Shown here: piece by piece, positions 52,158 through 60,489 of the stretch
How positions within the stretch are numbered: the stretch's first letter is position 1
Layout: every line of letters begins with the position of its first letter
Assembly (NCBI GenBank): GCA_011051655.1
Contig: DRKS01000046.1
Coordinates: forward strand, 1 to 60,489
Length of the DNA stretch: 60,489 nt
Source of the DNA: Sedimenticola sp.
GTDB lineage: Bacteria > Pseudomonadota > Gammaproteobacteria > Chromatiales > Chromatiaceae
Direction of reading: 5' to 3'
Made by a program: the position numbers and the translations under genes
The notes under the pieces: generated by a model
Seen by the model: only the letters and a program-made list of their open reading frames with translations
What the model was told of the DNA's origin: nothing
The model's database searches: none

Positions 52158-54519
52158 GATTTTTAGCCATGAACAGCCAGGTCTCGATGACGGTGTCCGG
52201 GTTCAGGGAGACGCTGGAGATGCCCTGCTCCAGCAGCCAGCGGGCGAGGTCCGGGTGGTCGGACGGCCCCTGGCCGCAGATGCCGACGTACTTGCCCGCG
52301 TCCCGGCAGGCCTTGATGGCCATGCTGAGCATTTTCATGACGGCGGGGTCGCGTTCGTCGAAGCTGGCGGCCACCAGGCCGGAGTCGCGGTCCAGCCCCA
52401 GGGTGAGCTGGGTCATGTCGTTGGAGCCGATGGAGAAGCCGTCGAAGTATTGCAGGAATTCCTCCGCCAGCACGGCGTTGGAGGGCAGCTCGCACATCAT
52501 GATCAGGCGCAGGCCGTTGTCGCCCCGCTTGAGGCCGTTGGCGGCCAGGGCTGCGGTGACGGCCTTGGCCTCCCCCAGGGTGCGCACGAAGGGGATCATC
52601 ACCTCCACGTTGGTGAAGCCCATGTCGTTGCGCACCCGCTTGAGGGCCTCGCATTCCATCTCGAAGCAGTCGCGGAAGCTCTCGGAGACGTAGCGGGAGG
52701 CGCCGCGGAAGCCGAGCATGGGGTTCTCTTCCTCCGGCTCGTAGCGGGGGCCGGCGATGAGGTTGGCGTATTCGTTGGACTTGAAGTCCGACATGCGCAC
52801 GATCACCGGATGGGGCGAGAAGGCCGCCGCCAGGGTGGAGATGCCCTCGGTCAGCTTGGCGATGAAAAATTCCCTGGGGTTGCCGTAGGCGGCGATGCGG
52901 GGGTGTATTTCGTCTTTCAGTTCCTGCGGCAGGCTGTCGTACTCCAGCAGCGCCTTGGGGTGGATGCCGATCATGTTGTTGATGATGAATTCCAGCCGCG
53001 CCAGGCCGATGCCCGAGTGGGGGATGCCGGCAAAGTCGAAGGCCCGGTCCGGGTTGCCCACGTTCATCATGATCTTGGTGGGGATCTCCGGCATGCGGTC
53101 CAGCTCGATGACGGAGTGCTCGAATTCCAGCAGCCCCTTGTAGACGATGCCGGTGTCGCCCTCGGCGCAGGAGACGGTGACCTCCATGCCGTCGGTGATG
53201 CGGTCGGTGGCATCGTTGCAGCCCACCACCGCCGGCACCCCCAGCTCGCGGGCGATGATGGCGGCGTGGCAGGTGCGCCCGCCCCGGTTGGTGACGATGG
53301 CGGAGGCCCGCTTCATGATGGGCTCCCAGTCGGGGTCGGTCATGTCGGTGACCAGCACGTCGCCGGGCCGGATGTGATCCATGTCGTCGATGTCCATGAT
53401 GATCCTGGCGGTGCCCTGGCCGATGCGCCCGCCGATGCTGCGGCCCTCCACGATCTTCTCGCCCTTCTCTTTCAGGTCGTAGCGCTCGATCACCTGGCCG
53501 CTGCGGCTTTGCACCGTCTCCGGCCTGGCCTGGACAATGTAGATCCTGCCGTCGTTGCCGTCCTTGGCCCATTCCACGTCCATGGGGCGGCCGTAGTGCT
53601 GTTCGATGACGACCGCCTGGCGGGAGAGCTCTTCCACCTCTTCGTCGGAGAGGCAGAGCAGGGAACGCTTCTCTTCCGGCACGTCGACGGTCTTGACCGG
53701 GTTGCCGTGGTGGTTGCCGCTGGCGTAGATCATCTGGATCGCCTTGTCCCCCACGTTGCGGCGGACGATGGCGGGACGGCCGGCGGCCAGGGTGGGCTTG
53801 TGGACGTAGAACTCGTCCGGGTTGACCGCCCCCTGCACCACCATTTCACCCAGGCCGTAGGATGCGGTGACGAAGACCACGTCGCGGAAGCCGGACTCGG
53901 TGTCCAGGGTGAAGGCCACGCCGCTGGCGCCGATGTCGCTGCGCACCATGCGCTGGATGCCGGCGGAAAGGGCCACGTGGCGGTGCTCGAAGCCCTGGTG
54001 CACCCGGTAGGAGATGGCCCGGTCGTTGAACAGGGAGGCGAACACCTCCCGGATGGCGTGTTTGATGTTGCCCAGGCCCTTGACGTTGAGGAAGGTCTCC
54101 TGCTGGCCGGCGAAGGAGGCGTCCGGCAGATCCTCGGCGGTGGCGGATGAGCGCACCGCCCAGGAGATGTCTTCGCCCTGCTGCTCCACCAGGGTCTGGT
54201 AGGCCTCGTTGATGGCCTGGTCCAGCCCGGGCTGGAATTCGGTCTCCATGATCCAATGGCGGATCCTGGCTCCGGTTTCGGCCAGGGTGTTGACGTCGTC
54301 CACGTCCAGGGCGTCCAGTTCCGCCTGGATGCGGTCTCCCATGTTGTCCTGGGCCAGGAATTCGCGGTAGGCATGCGCGGTGGTGGCGAAGCCGCCGGGC
54401 ACCCGGACGCCGAGGTCGGTCAGGTTCTGGATCATCTCGCCCAGAGAGGCATTCTTGCCGCCGACGGTATCGACGTCGTTCATACCTATTTCATTTAGCC
54501 ACAGGACATAGTTGGACAT
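52153..54519 (-). CDS. ppsA: Phosphoenolpyruvate synthase
   Basis: 788 residues (E. coli 792). Domains in order: ATP-grasp PPDK N-terminal domain ([36 protein letters not shown]), the swivelling phosphohistidine domain ([19 protein letters not shown], catalytic His), and the PEP-binding TIM barrel ([37 protein letters not shown]). It makes PEP from pyruvate and ATP in gluconeogenesis. The start [12 protein letters not shown] is preceded by AGGAAA; the longer frame upstream has no similarity. It is divergent from its regulator ppsR. Confidence 0.97.
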   Translation of the reverse strand: MSNYVLWLNEIGMNDVDTVGGKNASLGEMIQNLTDLGVRVPGGFATTAHAYREFLAQDNMGDRIQAELDALDVDDVNTLAETGARIRHWIMETEFQPGLDQAINEAYQTLVEQQGEDISWAVRSSATAEDLPDASFAGQQETFLNVKGLGNIKHAIREVFASLFNDRAISYRVHQGFEHRHVALSAGIQRMVRSDIGASGVAFTLDTESGFRDVVFVTASYGLGEMVVQGAVNPDEFYVHKPTLAAGRPAIVRRNVGDKAIQMIYASGNHHGNPVKTVDVPEEKRSLLCLSDEEVEELSRQAVVIEQHYGRPMDVEWAKDGNDGRIYIVQARPETVQSRSGQVIERYDLKEKGEKIVEGRSIGGRIGQGTARIIMDIDDMDHIRPGDVLVTDMTDPDWEPIMKRASAIVTNRGGRTCHAAIIARELGVPAVVGCNDATDRITDGMEVTVSCAEGDTGIVYKGLLEFEHSVIELDRMPEIPTKIMMNVGNPDRAFDFAGIPHSGIGLARLEFIINNMIGIHPKALLEYDSLPQELKDEIHPRIAAYGNPREFFIAKLTEGISTLAAAFSPHPVIVRMSDFKSNEYANLIAGPRYEPEEENPMLGFRGASRYVSESFRDCFEMECEALKRVRNDMGFTNVEVMIPFVRTLGEAKAVTAALAANGLKRGDNGLRLIMMCELPSNAVLAEEFLQYFDGFSIGSNDMTQLTLGLDRDSGLVAASFDERDPAVMKMLSMAIKACRDAGKYVGICGQGPSDHPDLARWLLEQGISSVSLNPDTVIETWLFMAKNQ

Positions 54520-54568
54520 GGAAGCTGTTTCCTCAATTCCGGTTGTTGTGCAGATTCGGGATGGATGG

Positions 54569-54590
54569 CCGTACCGGTCCACCGGTACGG
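54569..54590. promoter_or_regulatory. 22-bp perfect palindrome between ppsA and ppsR
   Basis: The ten bases CCGTACCGGT are mirrored as ACCGGTACGG around a central CC, 50 bp upstream of ppsA and 168 bp upstream of ppsR. Its symmetry and position suggest a dimeric regulator's operator controlling ppsA or both genes. It does not resemble the enteric Cra site. Function is inferred from symmetry only. Confidence 0.45.
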
Positions 54591-54644
54591 AGATGTGGTC
54601 TGCTTCAGCGTCCGGGTTTGGGTCTCCATCCGGTTCAGACGCCG

Positions 54645-54672
54645 GTTTCACAGGTGCGTAGACTACTATAAT
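54645..54672 (+). promoter_or_regulatory. Candidate sigma-70 promoter of ppsR
   Basis: A perfect TATAAT (54667-54672) lies about 87 bp before ppsR; the -35 region (GTTTCA at 54645-54650, 16-bp spacer) is a poor match, so activator dependence is possible. Confidence 0.4.
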
Positions 54673-54758
54673 CGGGCGCCGCTGAACATATATCCGCATG
54701 GCTTCAAGGGATTATTTGGACTAGAATGGCGGCTCTGGACAGACCCTGGGCTCCCCCC

Positions 54759-57249
<2,491 letters not shown>

Positions 57250-57320
57250 TCAACACAGGCGGGGGGCCGGGGGCGAGGGCTCCCGGGTCCTGGCGTCCGG
57301 CCATGATTTTTCGCCGGGTC

Positions 57321-57348
57321 ATTGAAAAACCGTCGCCCGGCCCCATGT
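57321..57348 (+). promoter_or_regulatory. Sigma-32 heat-shock promoter of htpG
   Basis: ATTGAAA (57321-57327), a 13-bp spacer and CCCCATGT (57341-57348) match the sigma-32 consensus CTTGAAA-N11-16-CCCCATNT except for the first base of the -35. It lies about 75 bp upstream of htpG, consistent with control by the rpoH product encoded at 4 kb. Confidence 0.85.
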
Positions 57349-57424
57349 ATAGCGTTTTGCTGTTTTTTCAACCCTTTTTCATCAACCGGGTTTATCCGGA
57401 ACAACCGGGAGGATTGGCAAGGTC

Positions 57425-59332
57425 ATGACAGTCGAGGCACATAAGGAAACCCTGGATTTTCAGGCGGAGGTGAGTCAGGTGCTGAACCTGATGATCCGCT
57501 CCCTGTACAGCAACAAGGAGATCTTTCTGCGTGAGTTGATTTCCAATGCGTCGGATGCGGCGGAGAAACTGCGCTTCGAGGCGCTGACGGACGAGGCCCT
57601 GTTCGAGGACGATCCCAATCTCAGGATCCGGGTCGATTTCGACAAGGAGCGGCGGACCGTCACCATTTCCGACAATGGCATCGGCATGAGCCGCCAGGAG
57701 GTCAGCGAGACCATCGGCACCATCGCCAGCTCCGGCACCCGCCAGTTCGTGGAGGCCCTGACCGGCGACCAGGCCAAAGACAGCCAGCTCATCGGCCAGT
57801 TCGGGGTGGGTTTCTATTCTTCTTTCATCGTCGCTGACAAGGTCACCCTCGTCACCCGCCGGGCGGGTCTGGGTCCGGAGCACGGGGTGCGCTGGGAGTC
57901 CACGGGGGAGGGCAGCTACACCCTGGAGACGGTGGAGAAGCAGGGGCGCGGCACCGATGTCATCCTGCATCTGCGGGAGGATGAGAGCGAGTTCCTGGAG
58001 GGCTACCGGCTGCGCTCCATCATCAGCAAGTTTTCCGATCACATCGCCATTCCCATCGAGATGCGCAAGGAGAGCCACGGGGAGGAAGAGGAGAAGGACG
58101 AGCCGGAGTATGAAGCGGTCAACAAGGGCTCGGCCCTGTGGATGCGCCCCAAGTCCGAGATCTCCGACGAGGAGTATGCGGAGTTCTACAAGCACGTCTC
58201 CCATGATTTCGAGGAGCCCCTGGCCCATGTCCACACCAGGGTGGAGGGCACCAACGAGTACACCGCCCTGCTCTACATCCCCAAGCGCGCCCCCTTCGAC
58301 CTGTGGGACCGGGATCAGAAACACGGCATCAAGCTCTATGTGCGCCGGGTCTTCATCATGGACGAGGCGGACAAGCTGCTGCCCCATTATCTGCGGTTCG
58401 TGAAGGGCATTGTGGATTCCGACGATCTGCCCCTGAACGTCTCCCGCGAGATCCTGCAGCACAACCGCAAGATCGACACCATCCGGTCGGCCAACGTCAA
58501 GCGCATCCTGGGGCTGCTGGAGAAAATGGCCAAGAATGAGCCGGAGAAATATGCGGAGTTCTGGAAGCAGTTCGGCAAGGTCATGAAAGAGGGCCCGGCG
58601 GAAGACTACGCCAACCGGGAGCGCATCGCCGGCCTGCTGCGCTTTGCCAGCACGGCGGGGGAGGGGGACGAGCAGAACGTCTCCCTCGACGACTATATCG
58701 GGCGCATGAAGGAGGGTCAGGAGAAGATCTATTACATCACCGCAGACAGCATGCCCGCTGCCCGTCACAGCCCCCACCTGGAGGTCTTCCGCAAGAAGGA
58801 TGTCGAGGTGCTGTTGCTGGCGGACCGGGTGGACGAGTGGCTGCTGTCGCACCTGACGGAGTACAAGGAGAAACCCCTCCAGTCCGTGGCCAAGGGGGAA
58901 CTGGACCTGGGTGAGCTGGAGGACAAGGAGGAGAAGAAGGAGCATGAAGAGGCCGCCAAGGAGCATAAGGATCTGGTGGAGCGGCTGAAGAAGGTCCTGG
59001 GCGAGGATGCCGTCAAGGATGTGCGGGTCAGCTTCCGCCTGACGGATTCGCCGGCCTGCCTGGTGGTGGAGGATTATGACATGAGCGCCAACCTGGCGCG
59101 GTTGCTCAAGTCCGCCGGGCAGGAGGCGCCGAGTCCGAAGCCGATCATGGAAATCAATACCGGCCATCCGCTGGTGGAGCGCCTGGAGGCGGAGACCGAT
59201 GAGGAGCGTTTCACGGATCTGGCCAAGGTGCTGTTCGATCAGGCCCTGCTGGCGGAGGGGGGGCAGCTGGAGGATCCGGCGAGCTTTGTCCGGCGGCTGA
59301 ACGACCTGATGCTGAAGCTGGCGGAGAAGTAG
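57425..59332 (+). CDS. htpG: Molecular chaperone HtpG (Hsp90)
   Basis: 635 residues (E. coli 624). GHKL ATPase N-domain: [43 protein letters not shown]; then the middle domain ([39 protein letters not shown]) and the C-terminal dimerisation domain with an unusually glutamate/lysine-rich segment near residues 495-520. It is an ATP-dependent late-acting chaperone. A near-consensus sigma-32 promoter lies upstream. It is followed by a thioredoxin-like gene. Confidence 0.98.
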   Translation: MTVEAHKETLDFQAEVSQVLNLMIRSLYSNKEIFLRELISNASDAAEKLRFEALTDEALFEDDPNLRIRVDFDKERRTVTISDNGIGMSRQEVSETIGTIASSGTRQFVEALTGDQAKDSQLIGQFGVGFYSSFIVADKVTLVTRRAGLGPEHGVRWESTGEGSYTLETVEKQGRGTDVILHLREDESEFLEGYRLRSIISKFSDHIAIPIEMRKESHGEEEEKDEPEYEAVNKGSALWMRPKSEISDEEYAEFYKHVSHDFEEPLAHVHTRVEGTNEYTALLYIPKRAPFDLWDRDQKHGIKLYVRRVFIMDEADKLLPHYLRFVKGIVDSDDLPLNVSREILQHNRKIDTIRSANVKRILGLLEKMAKNEPEKYAEFWKQFGKVMKEGPAEDYANRERIAGLLRFASTAGEGDEQNVSLDDYIGRMKEGQEKIYYITADSMPAARHSPHLEVFRKKDVEVLLLADRVDEWLLSHLTEYKEKPLQSVAKGELDLGELEDKEEKKEHEEAAKEHKDLVERLKKVLGEDAVKDVRVSFRLTDSPACLVVEDYDMSANLARLLKSAGQEAPSPKPIMEINTGHPLVERLEAETDEERFTDLAKVLFDQALLAEGGQLEDPASFVRRLNDLMLKLAEK

Positions 59333-59345
59333 TTTCGACTGATGA

Positions 59346-59386
59346 GCAGCGGGTTTCCGGGAACCGCAAGCCCGCTGCCGGCTTTT
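59346..59386 (+). terminator. Weak hairpin after htpG
   Basis: GCAGCGGG (59346-59353) pairs with CCCGCTGC (59371-59378) across a 17-base loop, followed by a short T-run. It lies 14 bp after the htpG stop and may be a partial terminator before the thioredoxin-like gene. Confidence 0.4.
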
Positions 59387-59402
59387 GAATCAGGGGTCGC
59401 CC

Positions 59403-59768
59403 ATGCCCGTCGTTGAACTGACCAAAGACAATTTTGAACAAACCGTAACCGGGCATGATTTCATCATCGTGGATTACTGGGCCCCCTGGTGTGGCCCCTG
59501 TCGCTCTTTCATGCCGGTATTCGAGAAGGTTGCGCAGGACCATCCGGAAATCCTCTTCGCCAAGGTGAACACGGAGGAAGAACAGGAAATCGCCAGCCAG
59601 TTCAATATAGGCTCCGTTCCCACGCTGATGATCCTGCGGGAGCGGATCATCGTTTATAACAAGGCCGGTGCCCTGCCGGAGCCGGCCTTGCGGGAGCTGA
59701 TCGCCAGGGCCGCGGCCCTGGACATGGAAGAGGCGCGCAAACAGGTCGGAGACGCGGCGGGCGGATAA
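59403..59768 (+). CDS. Thioredoxin-like protein
   Basis: 121 residues. Thioredoxin fold with the WCGPC active site at 29-33 (VDYWAPWCGPCRSFMPVF) and the cis-proline loop IGSVPTLMIL. It ends in an alanine-rich tail longer than that of E. coli Trx1. No signal peptide, so a cytoplasmic disulfide reductase or redox co-chaperone. ATG 59403 follows AGGGG; an upstream TTG adds six residues. Placement behind htpG suggests a stress-related role, which is inference. Confidence 0.92.
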   Translation: MPVVELTKDNFEQTVTGHDFIIVDYWAPWCGPCRSFMPVFEKVAQDHPEILFAKVNTEEEQEIASQFNIGSVPTLMILRERIIVYNKAGALPEPALRELIARAAALDMEEARKQVGDAAGG

Positions 59769-59800
59769 AGTTTGCGCATCCGGCGTCGCTCCCCTTGTTT

Positions 59801-60289
59801 ATGAGAATGCCATGGTATCCCTGGAGCTTGCGGCACCTGCTCGACGGCCGTCCCACCGTCGGTGGGTTGATGGACCTGTGTGACGAGAACTATCGTTATT
59901 TCATGAAGCTGGCGCCGGGATTGCGCCTGCTGCGGGGCCGCTGCCTGTCGCGGGCGGGGGATTCCGTCGGCCTCTACCTGGAAATACTGGAGCAGACCCC
60001 TTATACCACCCTGGTCCGTCTCACTTATTATTTCGATCATGCCGGGGAGCGGCGGCCGGACCCGGACGCCAGGCTGCGTATCTATCACGATGCCCGGCAG
60101 GTGGAGGTGCTGGACCTGAGGCAGCGTTCCCTCCCCCTGGATAAAGACATCCATTCTCTCAGCCTGAAGCAGAAGTGGGACGCCAATCTTTTCCTGTCCA
60201 AATGGCTCGCCTATTGCGTCCGGCAGGGCCATCTCTTCAGCGGCGCCCCGGGGAATGCACAAGGGCGCCTGATGCCGGCCGAGGTTTAA
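59801..60289 (+). CDS. DUF1249 family protein (YqiB-like)
   Basis: 162 residues from ATG 59801 (MRMPWYPWSLRHLLDGRP). The core (LMDLCDENYRYFMKLAPGL, EQTPYTTLVRLTYYF, RLRIYHDARQVEVLDLRQR, KWDANLFLSKWLAYCVRQGH) matches the DUF1249/YqiB family of small cytoplasmic proteins of unknown function, which in E. coli sits near nudF and cpdA. The segment upstream of the core is longer than in E. coli. Its TAA stop is in the TTAA target of the third palindromic element. Confidence 0.85.
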   Translation: MRMPWYPWSLRHLLDGRPTVGGLMDLCDENYRYFMKLAPGLRLLRGRCLSRAGDSVGLYLEILEQTPYTTLVRLTYYFDHAGERRPDPDARLRIYHDARQVEVLDLRQRSLPLDKDIHSLSLKQKWDANLFLSKWLAYCVRQGHLFSGAPGNAQGRLMPAEV

Positions 60290-60489
60290 CCCGCATTTCT
60301 CACCAGGATTTGGATTTTTGGGGCAAGCTGGCGAAGCAGGTTGAACGATCGGCCGCCGAAGCATAGCCGTAGCTATGGTTCAAGGCTGATCGTTCAAGAT
60401 GCGAAGCCAGATTGTTCCAAAAACCAAATAGGACAGAGTATAAATTAACCGCCATCACCTTATGAGGCTAAGTACATTGAATTTCATAA
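60290..60489 (+). mobile_element. Palindromic MITE-like element, long form (copy 3, 3' truncated by window)
   Basis: The first 200 bp of the element match copy 2 with only a handful of substitutions, including the extra AT-rich segment (AGTATAAATTAACCGCC). It begins immediately after TTAA (60286-60289), which contains the stop of the DUF1249 gene. By comparison with copy 2 about 40 bp lie beyond the window, so the right target duplication cannot be checked. Confidence 0.85.

Overview
The window is a GC-rich, densely coded chromosomal segment of a gammaproteobacterium. The gene order ftsY-ftsE-ftsX-rpoH and glnD/map/rpsB-tsf-pyrH-frr-uppS-cdsA-dxr-rseP-bamA-skp-lpxD-fabZ-lpxA-lpxB-rnhB-dnaE-accA-tilS is the gammaproteobacterial core order. 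The small 2[4Fe-4S] ferredoxin at 11.7 kb closely resembles the Allochromatium-type ferredoxin. Together with a very large multiheme cytochrome and a PEP-CTERM protein, this suggests a Chromatiales-like or related sulfur/metal-cycling lineage. That placement is inference; no 16S or tRNA gene is present to test it.

Layout. 0-3.8 kb: 5'-truncated multiheme c-type cytochrome with a LamG-like C-terminus. 4.0-7.6 kb (minus): rpoH, ftsX, ftsE, ftsY. 7.8-12.6 kb (plus): two M16 peptidases, rsmD, coaD, ferredoxin, ispF. 12.6-16.0 kb (minus): glnD, map. 16.2-37.5 kb (plus): translation, isoprenoid, phospholipid, outer-membrane and lipid A genes, then dnaE, accA, tilS, hinT. 37.6-39.3 kb: a small accessory patch with a hypothetical gene, a PEP-CTERM protein, the decayed tail of a second copy, and inverted flanking repeats. 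39.3-44.7 kb (minus): dapE, dapD, dapC, lpxH, ppiB, ppiA. 44.9-49.4 kb (plus): cysS and a 1022-residue LVIVD-repeat protein. 49.4-54.5 kb (minus): ettA, a VapC/FitB-type toxin-antitoxin pair, ppsA. 54.8-60.3 kb: ppsR (plus), phosphoglucomutase (minus), htpG, a thioredoxin-like gene and a DUF1249 gene (plus).

The most interesting signals lie between genes. (1) Three copies of a palindromic MITE-like element with an 18-bp terminal inverted repeat lie exactly at the stop codons of three different genes. The apparent 4-bp target duplication (TTAA or CTAG) contains the stop codon; the third copy is cut by the window end. (2) Seven tracts of 7-bp tandem repeats, some short or degenerate, lie at gene ends; four contain the stop codon of the adjacent gene and one is the whole translation start region of tilS. 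(3) A CIRCE-like operator overlaps a candidate promoter of rpoH, and a near-consensus sigma-32 promoter precedes htpG, so two layers of heat-shock control are visible. (4) A second palindromic element abuts the lpxH start. (5) A structured leader precedes rpsB and a 17-bp perfect hairpin separates rpsB from tsf.

I found no tRNA, rRNA, CRISPR array or complete insertion sequence.
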